Below, one piece after another: positions 47,959-56,852 of a DNA stretch of 64,000 bases. The DNA is from Pseudomonas inefficax. GTDB lineage: Bacteria > Pseudomonadota > Gammaproteobacteria > Pseudomonadales > Pseudomonadaceae. A program made the translations under genes and the position numbers. The stretch is from the NCBI RefSeq assembly GCF_900277125.1, contig NZ_OPYN01000137.1:1-64000 (forward strand), in the 5' to 3' direction. The notes under the pieces were generated by a model. The model worked only from the letters and a program-made list of their open reading frames with translations, was not told the origin of the DNA and made no database searches. Position 1 is the stretch's first letter, and every line of letters starts with the position of its first letter.

Positions 47959-49590
47959 TCAGGCTATGGACACGCTCGTCGCAGCAGCCCTTTCGCCCAG
48001 CAGCAACGCCCGACAATTTCGAAGCAGGCGCTCCGCTGCGGCACCCGGCGCATGATCCATGATAATGCGGTCTGGGCGCACTGCGGCGATCGTTCCCTTG
48101 GTAGCAAGGGGTAGAATCTCATGGTTCATGTCTTCAATGAAGTCGCATGTGCCGTCAGAGACTTGGCCGCGGGCTCTGATCTCCAGGAACAGCCCACCTT
48201 GATTGACCCACGAAGCGGCTTGCTCGCTGCTCAGTAACGACCTTGGATTCACACCGAAGCCAACCAGAGTCAGGTTATTTCGCAAGGCATCATCGCTAAG
48301 CACGATGTGCTTTTGCATGTTCCTCACCCACGCCTGCGGGAACAGGCTGCCATGAACCAGCTTTTCACCCCTGACATGCGCCGTGAACAGCCCGTGCCTG
48401 AACGTGTTTTCAGGCTTGATATCGAGTTGCTCGAAGTACCGTCTTGTTGCGGGTGTCAGTGCCAGCAGGCGCATCAGGCCATGGATCGCGAAGGCGGCGA
48501 TCTTGTTCCTGGGCATGACCAGTCGCCCCATGAGTTTCGCCAGGTTGATCATTGCCTGGGCATGTGGGCGGCGCTCGACGTCATAAGTCTCGAGAATGGC
48601 AGGGGCCGCATGACCGCGCAGCACCCAGGCCAGTTTCCAGGCAAGGTTGGCGCCGTCCCGCAATCCGGCCACCAGGCCCTGGCCGACGAATGGCGGGGTA
48701 ATATGTGCTGCATCGCCCGCCAGAAACACCCGCCCCTTGCTGAACCGGTTACAGCAGCGGGCGTGGAAGCGGTAGACCGCCTTGCGTTCGATTTCCAGTT
48801 CCTTGGGATCGATCCACGGCGCGATCAGGCGGGCAATGCTCTGCTCGCTTTGCAGCGCCTCGCGAGACTCACCCGGGCGCAGCATGAACTCCCAGCGCTC
48901 CCTGCCGCCGGGGGCAGGCATATGCGGCGTGGGGCGCTGCGGGTCGCAAATGAACTCAACGTGGTCGATAGCCGACGCATGACGATTCTTGACATCCACG
49001 ATCAGCCAGTCCTCGGCATAGGTCTGGCCCTCGAACTCCTGACCGATCAATGCCCTGACCTTTGAACTGGCGCCGTCCGCCCCCACCAGGTATCGGGAGC
49101 GAACAGTATGAACCTGCCCTTCCTGATCACGTACCGTAGCGACCACGCAGTCCGCTTCGTGGATCAGGTTCTCAAGCTCGAAGCCGCCCAGGCTGGCCAC
49201 CGACTTCAGGCGAGAAACCTGGTCGCGCATCGCATGCTCCAGGTCCGGTTGGTAGAAGGTCACGAGCTTGGGATGGCCATCGATGCACCCCTGAGTATCG
49301 GCACGGCCAAACTGCCCAAGGACCGGTGAATGCATTTTGACCTGAGGAATAACGATCTTTGCGAATGCATCTTCCGCAAGGCCGGCCAATTGCAGAATCC
49401 GCAAAGCCTCGTTGTCCAGCGCGATGGCCCTGGGCATCAACATCACCTCGTGAGCCTTGTCCAACACCAGGGTAGACACGCCGTAGCGGCCAAGCAGCGC
49501 TGCAATGGTCGCACCTACCGGGCCGTAGCCGACGACCAGCACGTCAACCTCGGCGGGAAGAAATTCGATCGCATTCTTGTTCTTGTTCAT
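47959..49590 (-). CDS. FAD-dependent aromatic hydroxylase, MhpA-like
   Basis: A 543-aa class A flavoprotein monooxygenase: dinucleotide loop VDVLVVGYGPVGATIAALLG, the DG motif YLVGADGASSKVR and the GD motif VFLAGDAAHITPPFVGQGL; the C-terminal part has the thioredoxin-like fold typical of the PheA/MhpA subgroup. Relatives add an ortho hydroxyl to phenols such as 3-(3-hydroxyphenyl)propionate, orcinol or resorcinol. Start has AAGGGC upstream. It would feed the extradiol dioxygenase of the same cassette. Confidence 0.92.
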   Translation of the reverse strand: MNKNKNAIEFLPAEVDVLVVGYGPVGATIAALLGRYGVSTLVLDKAHEVMLMPRAIALDNEALRILQLAGLAEDAFAKIVIPQVKMHSPVLGQFGRADTQGCIDGHPKLVTFYQPDLEHAMRDQVSRLKSVASLGGFELENLIHEADCVVATVRDQEGQVHTVRSRYLVGADGASSKVRALIGQEFEGQTYAEDWLIVDVKNRHASAIDHVEFICDPQRPTPHMPAPGGRERWEFMLRPGESREALQSEQSIARLIAPWIDPKELEIERKAVYRFHARCCNRFSKGRVFLAGDAAHITPPFVGQGLVAGLRDGANLAWKLAWVLRGHAAPAILETYDVERRPHAQAMINLAKLMGRLVMPRNKIAAFAIHGLMRLLALTPATRRYFEQLDIKPENTFRHGLFTAHVRGEKLVHGSLFPQAWVRNMQKHIVLSDDALRNNLTLVGFGVNPRSLLSSEQAASWVNQGGLFLEIRARGQVSDGTCDFIEDMNHEILPLATKGTIAAVRPDRIIMDHAPGAAAERLLRNCRALLLGERAAATSVSIA

Positions 49591-49955
49591 CTCGAGCCCT
49601 TGTTGTGATTGGGGTCATGAAGGCGCAAAGGCCTCATCGTCAGGCAGGATGAAGGTATGCAAAATTGAGAGAGTTTTCAATATTGATGTTTTCGTCATTG
49701 TTTTCTGCGATCATGCCATTCCCGCATCCGCCTGAGTCGAGATACCGGTAGTCCCACGTCGCCGACTCACTGGCTGCATGCACTGCGCCCAGTGCGCAGT
49801 GGTCCCGGGCACTACCCTTCCAGTCGCCACTGGGATTCGTTGCAATTCTGAGAAGTCATTGCCTTGGGTGTTGAATTTCGCCCGCCGGCACTCAGGGAAG
49901 CCGGACTCTCCGCCGGCAGTGCTCATCAATCGGGCGGGACAGCGCGAGGCACGTT
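49591..49955. other. 365-base gap: promoter side of hydroxylase gene; otherwise nothing clear
   Basis: The part next to the hydroxylase gene (49660-49710) is AT-rich and holds ATTGAGAGAGTTTTCAAT, a weak palindrome. ACTGCGC (49782-49788) and GCGCAGT (49794-49800) form a perfect 7-bp hairpin without a T-run. I see no convincing gene in the remainder, which may hold decayed sequence at the island edge. Confidence 0.5.
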
Positions 49956-52655
49956 TCAGTACCTCGCTTGCAAGGCCTGTTGCAGATCCCGGCGCAGCGA
50001 CCCGACAGCCTCCAGCCCGACATGCAAACGCACCAGCGTACCCTGCACTGGCGTGGCAAAACGCCGATCTCCCAGGTCGCCAAGGGTCACCAGGCTCTCG
50101 TACCCGCCCCAGGAGGCGCCGATGCCGAACAGCCGCAAGCCGTTGGCGAACGCCTCTGCCCGGCCTTGGCTGCCGTCGACCAGTTCCAGGCTTAGCAGGC
50201 CGTTGCTGCCCTTGAAGTCCCGCTGCCACAAAGCGTGTCCGGGATGCTCCGGCAACCCTGGGTGATACACCCGTGCCACCTCCTCGCGTGCTTGCAGCCA
50301 GTGGGCAATTTCCAGCCCCTGGCGTTCGTGCACCAGCATGCGGCTGGCCAGGCTGCGGGCCCCGCGCAGCACCAACCAGGCATCGTCCGGGCTGACCGTG
50401 CAGCCGCAGGTATCGCTGCTGCGCGACAGCGCGGCGAAGGCCTCGCGGGTGGTACAGACACTGCCCATCATCACATCGCTGTGACCGGCGAGGTACTTGG
50501 TCAGGGCCATTACCGAGATGTCCGCCCCCAGAGCAAGCGGCTGGTGCAGGTAACCCGAGCCCCAGGTATTATCCACCGCCAGCAGGATCCCGCGCGGCTT
50601 GCACAACGCGGCCATGGCCGGCAGGTCGTTGAGCTCGTACAGCAACGAACTGGGGCTTTCGCTGTAGACCATGCGCGTGTTCGTCTGCAACGCTGCTTCC
50701 AGCCCCTGACCATCGGCGGCGAAGTACCCGACCTCGATGCCGAACGGCTGCAGCAGTTCGCGGGCCAGGCGGCGTACAGGGCCATAGACACCGTCGCTGA
50801 TCAGCAGGTGATCACCTGGGCGCAGGTAGGCAAGGAATGTCTGGCTGATCGCCTGCAGGCCGGTGGCAAACAGCTTGCTGCGATAACCGCCCTCCAGTTC
50901 GCTGACCAGGTCTTCCAGCGCGAAAGCAGTGGGGTTACCCCGCGCGCCATAGCTCAGCACTCGCTGCTGGTCACGCTGGCCACGAGCCGCGCGAAGGTCG
51001 GCGATGCTGTCGAACAAGACGGTGCTCAGGCGACTGACCGGCGGGTTGACGCCATGGGCACCCGGGCCCGGCTCGCCGCGACCGCCATGCACCAGCCGGG
51101 TGGCCAGCGGGTCGCTGTGGGGCAACGGGGTGAAGCTGGCGATCTCGGCCGGGTTCATCTGCGAGATCAGGCCGGTTTCCCAGGCCAGGTAACGGCGGGC
51201 CGCGTCCTTGTTGCCGGCATGGCGGTCGTGAACGAAGAAGAGGAAATCGATGCAGGCCGCATCGTCCAGGCTGGTATCACCATCCACCTGCGGCCACTCG
51301 GCGAGCAATGCACGGGGGAACAGCCCTGCGCGCTGGCGCTGGGCGGCGGGCAGTTCACTGACGGCCAGCTCGGCAATGCGCGGGTCGTCGCAGATGAACA
51401 CCAGGCGGCGGCCCTCTCCCCTCACCTGCTCGGCCAGGTTCGGGCGGATCGCCCACTTCGCGCCACGCAGGTGACGCTTGCGATAAGCGGTGCTCGCGCG
51501 CAGGTCGAGCAACAGGGCATCGTCCAGCTCGGCGGCACTGACCTCGGCCAGGGTCAGCGGCATGGCTGCCGGGCAAGACAAGGCCAGGCCACTGGCCAGG
51601 CCGCCTTCGAGCACATAGGCGTCATGGCCCATCTGCCTCAGCCAGCTGGCCACCACCGGGGCGCGCACACCATCATCATCGAACAGCACAACCCTCGCTT
51701 GCCGCACACCAATGTACAGGTCGGTGCCCTGGATCAACTGGCCACCCGGGCAGTGCTGGGCGCCGGGCAGGCTGCCAGCGATGAACTCCTCAGGTGTGCG
51801 CACATCACACAGGAACAGGCTGCGCTGCGGGTCCTGCTGCCATTGCCGTACCTGCGCCGCCGACACCCTGCGTACCCCGGCCTTTTGCGCCAGGGCCTCG
51901 GCACGGGCGCGCTGCTGCTCCAGTGCGGTGCCGCTGTGTGGCGGGTAGTGTTGCCGACCACCGTGCTCCAGCGGCAGGTCCACCAGGAACCAGCCTTGGG
52001 TGCCGTTCTCCAGTGCGTAGACCGGATTTTCGATGCCGAGGTTGATCAAGGTCTGGGCGCCGATAATGCTACGGGTGCGTCCGGCGCAGTTGATCACCAC
52101 CGGAGTTTGCCGGTCGCTGACCAGGTCTTCCAGGCGATAGCTCAGCTCACCGTTGGGGCAGCAGACGGCGCCGGGTATGTTCATCTTGGCGAATTCGTCC
52201 AGCGGACGGCCGTCGAGCAGCACCAGCGGTTTGCCTTGGCGCTGCCACTCGGCCAGCTCCAGGGCGCTGATGCGCGGGGTGTGGCAGGCGTGCTCGACCA
52301 ACTCACCAAAGGCCTTGGACGGCAGGTGTACGCCGGCGAACAGCTCGAAGCCCGCAGCCTGCCACCCCAGGCTGCCGCCTTCGAGCCAGTGTACTGCCGT
52401 GTAACCCAGGGCCTGCAGGCGCCGGGCACCGCGCTGCGCCAGTTCGCTGCCGGTTGCGTCATAGACCACCAGCCGCACCGCCGGGTTGGGCGCCAGGCGC
52501 GGGGCCTCGATTTCCAGCCGGCTGTACGGCAGGTTGACAGCGTAGAACAGGTGAGCTTCGCCGTACTGACCCTGTTCGCGCAGGTCGAACAGGGCGATTT
52601 CCTGGCCGTCGAACAGCCAGTCATGCAGGTGCGCAGGGGTGATGCTGGGTATCAT
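49956..52655 (-). CDS. Fusion of rhodanese-like repeats and cystathionine beta-lyase-type PLP enzyme
   Basis: An 899-aa protein. Residues ~1-510 hold four rhodanese-like modules (starts of strands at DLREQGQYGE, LLDGRPLDEF, LCDVRTPEEF, LLDLRASTAY). Only the second has a normal active loop, Cys190 in INCAGRTRSIIG; the first and third have Asp (VYDATG, FDDDGV) and the fourth a non-standard Cys422 (ICDDPR). Residues ~515-899 are a Cys/Met-metabolism PLP domain: TRLVHGGRGEPGPGAHGVNP, AVDNTWGSGYLHQPLALGAD and the PLP lysine in MALTKYLAGHSDVMMG. It ends a sulfur amino-acid operon, so C-S cleavage with sulfane handling is likely. Start chosen past a REP-coded extension. Confidence 0.9.
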   Translation of the reverse strand: MIPSITPAHLHDWLFDGQEIALFDLREQGQYGEAHLFYAVNLPYSRLEIEAPRLAPNPAVRLVVYDATGSELAQRGARRLQALGYTAVHWLEGGSLGWQAAGFELFAGVHLPSKAFGELVEHACHTPRISALELAEWQRQGKPLVLLDGRPLDEFAKMNIPGAVCCPNGELSYRLEDLVSDRQTPVVINCAGRTRSIIGAQTLINLGIENPVYALENGTQGWFLVDLPLEHGGRQHYPPHSGTALEQQRARAEALAQKAGVRRVSAAQVRQWQQDPQRSLFLCDVRTPEEFIAGSLPGAQHCPGGQLIQGTDLYIGVRQARVVLFDDDGVRAPVVASWLRQMGHDAYVLEGGLASGLALSCPAAMPLTLAEVSAAELDDALLLDLRASTAYRKRHLRGAKWAIRPNLAEQVRGEGRRLVFICDDPRIAELAVSELPAAQRQRAGLFPRALLAEWPQVDGDTSLDDAACIDFLFFVHDRHAGNKDAARRYLAWETGLISQMNPAEIASFTPLPHSDPLATRLVHGGRGEPGPGAHGVNPPVSRLSTVLFDSIADLRAARGQRDQQRVLSYGARGNPTAFALEDLVSELEGGYRSKLFATGLQAISQTFLAYLRPGDHLLISDGVYGPVRRLARELLQPFGIEVGYFAADGQGLEAALQTNTRMVYSESPSSLLYELNDLPAMAALCKPRGILLAVDNTWGSGYLHQPLALGADISVMALTKYLAGHSDVMMGSVCTTREAFAALSRSSDTCGCTVSPDDAWLVLRGARSLASRMLVHERQGLEIAHWLQAREEVARVYHPGLPEHPGHALWQRDFKGSNGLLSLELVDGSQGRAEAFANGLRLFGIGASWGGYESLVTLGDLGDRRFATPVQGTLVRLHVGLEAVGSLRRDLQQALQARY

Positions 52656-52708
52656 GGGACGCAGTCCTTGGTCGATCAGGTTGGAAAATGCAGTGCCTGT
52701 GCCACTCT

Positions 52709-52793
52709 CTTCGCGGGTGAACCCGCCCCCACAAGGACAACTCAGTATGCAAGCGGTCCGCGTATCGTGTGGGAGCGGGCGTGCCCGCGAAGA
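52709..52793. repeat. REP palindrome pair (GCGGGT type)
   Basis: CTTCGCGGGTGAACCCGCCC facing GGGAGCGGGCGTGCCCGCGA, between the thiol dioxygenase and the rhodanese-lyase fusion. Confidence 0.85.
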
Positions 52794-52826
52794 ATCCAGT
52801 GCGGTGCATGGCACCGGCCGCATACA

Positions 52827-53417
52827 TCAAAGGCCATAAGCCTCGATCGAAGGCGCCATCTGTGACTTGTTGTAGTTCACCACACTGCCGTCGTCCTTGA
52901 CGCCGTAGCGATTTTCCAGCGATTCCAGCGGCCGGCCATAAAGGTGGAAGTGCAAGGTCGGCTTATCGCCTTCGACGCGAATGCCATGCAGGTCCTCGCC
53001 CAGGAAAGCCACCGGCGTCCCCGGTTGCACCACGATCTCGCGCTCCAGTGCCAGTCGGGCGCGGGCCGGGTCGCTGCCGTCATCCTCGCGGCGGTACACC
53101 CGGTTCAGCTCCTGCCCCTCGACGGCAACGATGATCGCCCAGGTCTCGTGGTTGTGCGGCAAGGTCGCCTTGCCCGGCAGCAGCGAGTTGACGTACAGGG
53201 TCGGTGACTCGCCGTCGTCGTTAAGCCGGTAGCGGAACTGGGTTTCGCCGGTGGCGGCAACGGGCGCCGGGAAGCGCTCGAAGTTGAACAGCTCGCGGCG
53301 CTCGGCCAGGACTTCGAGCAGCACGATGATCTGCTGCAGCGCGGCGCGGTCGATGCCCCGCTCATGGATGGCGCGCACTTGCGCGAGAAATGGCTGAATC
53401 ACGGAATCACGGGACAT
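52827..53417 (-). CDS. Cysteine/thiol dioxygenase (cupin)
   Basis: A 196-aa cupin of the cysteine dioxygenase type I family. Ligand histidines: LPHNHETWAIIVAVEG (HxH) and LHFHLYGRPLE. Bacterial relatives oxidise cysteine to its sulfinate or 3-mercaptopropionate to its sulfinate; which one cannot be fixed by eye. Start at MSRDSV; the longer frame lacks a ribosome site. It sits between the ABC ATPase gene and the rhodanese-lyase fusion in the same orientation. Confidence 0.9.
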   Translation of the reverse strand: MSRDSVIQPFLAQVRAIHERGIDRAALQQIIVLLEVLAERRELFNFERFPAPVAATGETQFRYRLNDDGESPTLYVNSLLPGKATLPHNHETWAIIVAVEGQELNRVYRREDDGSDPARARLALEREIVVQPGTPVAFLGEDLHGIRVEGDKPTLHFHLYGRPLESLENRYGVKDDGSVVNYNKSQMAPSIEAYGL

Positions 53418-53446
53418 GCTCGGTCTCTCTTCTGGGTAGGCTGCAA

Positions 53447-54265
53447 TCACACGCTGAGGCTGTAACGCCCCAGGTTGCTCAATACATCGGGCGCCGGACG
53501 GCTGGGGCGCTGGCCGCCCTCGCCCAGCGCATGCTGGAGGAACGCACGGGTACGTTCGTGCGTGGGGGCGCGGAACACTTGCTCAGCGCTGCCGTGCTCG
53601 ACGATGCGACCGTGCTCGGTGAAATACACCTGGTCGCTGATCTCTTCGGCAAAACGCATTTCATGGGTGACCAGCACGCAGGTCATGCCCTCCTCGGTCA
53701 GCTGGCGAATCACCGCCAGCACCTCACCGACCATTTCCGGGTCCAGCGCCGAGGTTACTTCGTCGAACAGAATCAACCGCGGGCGCATGGCCAAGGCGCG
53801 GGCGATGGCCACACGCTGTTGCTGCCCGCCCGACAGTTCGCCCGGGAACGCAGCGGCCTTGTGCCCCAGGCGCACCTTGTCGAGCAGCGTCAGGGCCTGC
53901 TCACGGGCTTCGCTACGATCGCGGCCGAGCACCTTGGTCGGGGCGATCAGCAGGTTGTCGAGCACGCTCAGGTGCGGGAACAGGTTGTACTGCTGAAAAA
54001 CGAAACCCACCTGCTTGCGCAGCGCGATCAGCCCGGCCTCGCCACGCAGTTGCTCGACCTGGGTGTCGCCAATGCGAATGCTGCCGCGTTGGGGCCGAAG
54101 CAGGCCGGTCAGGCAACGCAGGATGGTCGACTTGCCCGAGCCGGACGGGCCGATGATCGACACTGCCTGGCCGGCCTGCACATCCAGGTCGATGCCACGC
54201 AGTACCGGGTTGTCGGCAAAGGCCAGGTGCACGTCGCGTAGCTGGATCAGGGGTTCAGAAGGCAT
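53447..54265 (-). CDS. Polar amino-acid ABC transporter ATPase
   Basis: A 272-aa ATP-binding subunit: Walker A GPSGSGKST, Q-loop FVFQQYNLFPH, signature LSGGQQQRVAIARAL, Walker B LILFDEVTSALD and H-loop VTHEM. GlnQ/HisP type. Its start overlaps the upstream permease gene by 11 bases. With the two permeases and the binding protein it forms a complete importer, probably for cystine or a related sulfur amino acid given the downstream genes. Confidence 0.94.
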   Translation of the reverse strand: MPSEPLIQLRDVHLAFADNPVLRGIDLDVQAGQAVSIIGPSGSGKSTILRCLTGLLRPQRGSIRIGDTQVEQLRGEAGLIALRKQVGFVFQQYNLFPHLSVLDNLLIAPTKVLGRDRSEAREQALTLLDKVRLGHKAAAFPGELSGGQQQRVAIARALAMRPRLILFDEVTSALDPEMVGEVLAVIRQLTEEGMTCVLVTHEMRFAEEISDQVYFTEHGRIVEHGSAEQVFRAPTHERTRAFLQHALGEGGQRPSRPAPDVLSNLGRYSLSV

Positions 54266-54935
54266 AACGGCGCTCCAGGCGTTGGGTCAGGCGGGCAATC
54301 GGGTAGCAATAGGCGAAGAACAGCGCCAGCACGCTGAAGTACACCAAGACAGTAAAACCGCTGCGGTTGACGGTGTTGGCGGCGACCTGGGCGCTGTCGA
54401 TCAGGTCGTGCACGCCCACCAGTGAAGCCAGGGCGGTGCCCATGGTCACCACCGCGTACAAGTTCATCCACGGCGGCAACATGCGCCGCAGGCACTGCGG
54501 GAGGATGATCGAACGAAAGATCTGCCCGCGGCTGAAGGCCAGGGAGCGCGCGGCCTCCCACTGGGTGCCCGGGATCGAGGCGACCGCGCCGCGGAAGATC
54601 TCGGCCACATTGGCGCTGGCCGGCAAGGCCAGCCCCACGGTGACCTTGAGCCAGTCGGGGAACGCCACCCAGGTGCCGGCCACCTGCACATCAAAGGGGA
54701 ACACGTAGGAGGTGAAGTAGATCAGCACCAGCCAGGGCGCGTTGCGAAACACCTGCACCCATAGCCGTGCCACCACGCGCAAGGGCGCCAGCGGCGACAG
54801 CAGCAACGTGCCCACCAGCAAGCCCAGCAACGTGCCCAGGCCGATGGCGCCGACGCTGATCTGGATATTCTGCAACAGGCCCGCGCCCAGGGTCGGCGAC
54901 CAGTGCCACAGGGTGGCGAGGTTTTCAGTGGCCAT
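54255..54935 (-). CDS. Amino-acid ABC transporter permease (second)
   Basis: A 226-aa HisM/GlnP-type permease with the EAA-type loop (SIPGTQWEAARSLAFSRGQI) and about five spans. Overlaps genes on both sides by 11 bases, showing tight coupling. Confidence 0.92.
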   Translation of the reverse strand: MATENLATLWHWSPTLGAGLLQNIQISVGAIGLGTLLGLLVGTLLLSPLAPLRVVARLWVQVFRNAPWLVLIYFTSYVFPFDVQVAGTWVAFPDWLKVTVGLALPASANVAEIFRGAVASIPGTQWEAARSLAFSRGQIFRSIILPQCLRRMLPPWMNLYAVVTMGTALASLVGVHDLIDSAQVAANTVNRSGFTVLVYFSVLALFFAYCYPIARLTQRLERRYAF

Positions 54936-55659
54936 AGCCAGGCATCCTCAGGCGCGCTTCCAGGGCGCGGCCGGCACAGTTGACTGCAAAGCTCAGCAGC
55001 CCGAAGTAGGCCAGGATGATGATCATCAGCTCGACGACGTTATCGCCCTGGGTCCAGATCATGATCGAGGCATAGGTGATGTCGTTGACGGCGATGGCCG
55101 AGGCCACGGCGGTCATCTTCACCAGGTCGATGAGGTTGTTGACCAGCGCCGGCAAGGCGAAGCGCACCGCCAATGGCAACTGCACCTGGAGCATTTGCTG
55201 GCGGCGGCTGAATGCCAGCGAACTGGCCGCCTCGAGGGTGACCGCCGGCACCGCCTCGATGCCGGCGCGAAGGGCTTCGGCATGGAAGGCGCCCTTGTGC
55301 AGCGAGATCACCAGCACCACCCAGGCGAATGGGGTCATGGGGTTGGCGCTACCCAGGCTCTGGTTGATGAGCATGTTCAGTACCAGAAACGCGCAGTACA
55401 GCTGCACCAACGTCGGGGTGTTGCGGGTGACCTCGATGAAGGCCCGCGCCGGCCACGCCAGCCAGCGCCGCGCGGAGGTCACCGCCGCGGCCAGCAGCAC
55501 GCCCACCAGCAGGCTGCCGACGATGCCGCACAGGCACAGCCACAGCGTGGTCAGCGCGCCGTCCAGCAGCTTGCCGCTGGCGTAGGCGTCGAAGATGAAG
55601 CCATAGTCCAGGCCGAGCCGGGCGAGCTGCCCGACCAGCCAGTGCAGAGCATCGCTCAT
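54925..55659 (-). CDS. Amino-acid ABC transporter permease (first)
   Basis: A 244-aa HisQ/GlnP-type permease: LWLCLCGIVGSLLVGVLLAA, FIEVTRNTPTLVQLYCAFLV and the EAA loop IEAVPAVTLEAASSLAFSRR. Its ATG shares one base with the stop of the binding-protein gene. Confidence 0.92.
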   Translation of the reverse strand: MSDALHWLVGQLARLGLDYGFIFDAYASGKLLDGALTTLWLCLCGIVGSLLVGVLLAAAVTSARRWLAWPARAFIEVTRNTPTLVQLYCAFLVLNMLINQSLGSANPMTPFAWVVLVISLHKGAFHAEALRAGIEAVPAVTLEAASSLAFSRRQQMLQVQLPLAVRFALPALVNNLIDLVKMTAVASAIAVNDITYASIMIWTQGDNVVELMIIILAYFGLLSFAVNCAGRALEARLRMPGYGH

Positions 55660-56498
55660 CAGGCGCCTTCGCCCAGCAACTGGGTGCGCAGTTCTACCAG
55701 CGCCGGCGAAGCCGGGGTGATGTGGTTGGCCTGCTCACGCTCGATCAGCCAGCCGCTGCGGTGCCACTGCTTGACGAGGGGATCCAGGCGCTGCTGGGTA
55801 TCGCTCTCGCCCAGGCGCGTCCAGATCACTGACGGCGCCGGGTTGAGCTCGGGCGCCAGGGCGCGGTAGCCGCTCCACTCGCCGCCCTTGGCCAGCAGCG
55901 GGTTGATCAGCGTGGCGTCATGCACGGCGGCCACGCAGTTGTTGCCGCGCAGGGCCAGCAGCGATTCGGCGGAGGTCTTGAAGGCCTTGATGTCGGCGCC
56001 CAGTTGCACCAGAGGCTGGGTGTAACTGCTGCCCTGGCTGGTGCACACCGGCTGGCCCTTGAGGTCGGCCCAGGTCTTGATCGGGCTGGTGTCGACCAGC
56101 GCCGCAGTACCGCCGACGCGGTAGAACGGAGTGGGTACGTGGCCCAGCAGCTTGTCGCGCTCGGCGTTCCATTCCATGTTGGCGATCAACAGGTCGACCT
56201 TGCCCTGCTGCAGAAACTGCACGCGGTTGGCTGGCTGTACGGCCACCAGGTCTACTTCGACGCCCAGCTGGCGAGCCAGGTCGCGGGCCAGGTCGACACT
56301 GAAACCGACAGGCTGGCGGCTGACCGGGTCAATGGCACCGAACGGGCCTCCCGACAGCACAACGCCCACCGACAGCTTGTGGCGTTGCTGAATCTTGTCC
56401 AGGGTGGCGTCGGCCTGGGCCAGGCCGCTAGCGGCCAAGGTGGCGGTGGCCAGCAATGATGCGTACAGCCCGCGGCGGGCTACGGTGGACAGCGACAT
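55659..56498 (-). CDS. Amino-acid ABC transporter substrate-binding protein
   Basis: A 279-aa periplasmic protein of the SBP_bac_3 family. Signal peptide to about residue 32 (LATATLAASGLAQA); then LDKIQQRHKLSVGVVLSGGP, GFSVDLARDLARQLGVEVDL and KVDLLIANMEWNAERDKLL. GAGGAG precedes the chosen ATG; the longer frame has none. First gene of the operon binding protein, two permeases, ATPase, thiol dioxygenase, rhodanese-lyase fusion. Confidence 0.93.
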   Translation of the reverse strand: MSLSTVARRGLYASLLATATLAASGLAQADATLDKIQQRHKLSVGVVLSGGPFGAIDPVSRQPVGFSVDLARDLARQLGVEVDLVAVQPANRVQFLQQGKVDLLIANMEWNAERDKLLGHVPTPFYRVGGTAALVDTSPIKTWADLKGQPVCTSQGSSYTQPLVQLGADIKAFKTSAESLLALRGNNCVAAVHDATLINPLLAKGGEWSGYRALAPELNPAPSVIWTRLGESDTQQRLDPLVKQWHRSGWLIEREQANHITPASPALVELRTQLLGEGA

Positions 56499-56852
56499 GT
56501 TAAAGCTCCTCATCCTGGCAGCCGGAACGCCCGGCCAATGAGGGCGCATGCTAGGAAGTTGCCGAGGTGAGGGGAAATTCAAATATTGACTATTCTTATA
56601 ACTCGTCCTGTGTTGCCGAGCTGCCAGAATGGAATAAGCCAGCAAACACTGAGCAAGATAGACTTGCAACTTTGTTGACGCTGCCATAAACATAACGCTT
56701 CATTATGTTTTTTCGCCTGCCGTTAATGCAAAACTACCAATGGAAGCAGGCCTGCTTGCCAAATTGCCCGTTGTCGGCGTAACCCCCGAGACACGTCATC
56801 CGGCACATGGCTGCTGCTTTGCAACCACCCCATTCACCAAAGGCCCTGCCCC
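56499..56852. other. 354-base divergent intergenic region
   Basis: AT-rich region between the ABC operon and the LysR gene. It holds the perfect inverted repeat at 56688-56710 and TTGACG at 56675 as a possible -35 for the LysR gene; TATAAG on the minus strand near 56600 could be a -10 for the ABC operon. No gene seen. Confidence 0.5.
56688..56710. promoter_or_regulatory. Inverted repeat AAACATAA-N7-TTATGTTT
   Basis: Perfect 8-base arms (56688-56695 and 56703-56710) between divergent transport and LysR genes; candidate LysR operator. Confidence 0.45.

Noticed and set aside
49664..49681. ATTGAGAGAGTTTTCAAT near the hydroxylase promoter as a third TetR operator
   Set aside because: Half-site differs and the spacing is two bases shorter than in the matched pair at 47.2 kb.
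49782..49800. Hairpin ACTGCGC-CCAGT-GCGCAGT as a terminator
   Set aside because: No T-run on either strand and no gene end adjacent.
49711..50229. 172-codon minus-strand frame at the right edge of the catabolic block
   Set aside because: Mostly overlaps the rhodanese-lyase gene in another frame; no recognisable protein features.
50235..52865. 876-codon open frame on the plus strand opposite the rhodanese-lyase gene
   Set aside because: Antisense shadow of a high-GC gene; no domain pattern, composition typical of frame shadows, and the minus-strand protein is clearly real.
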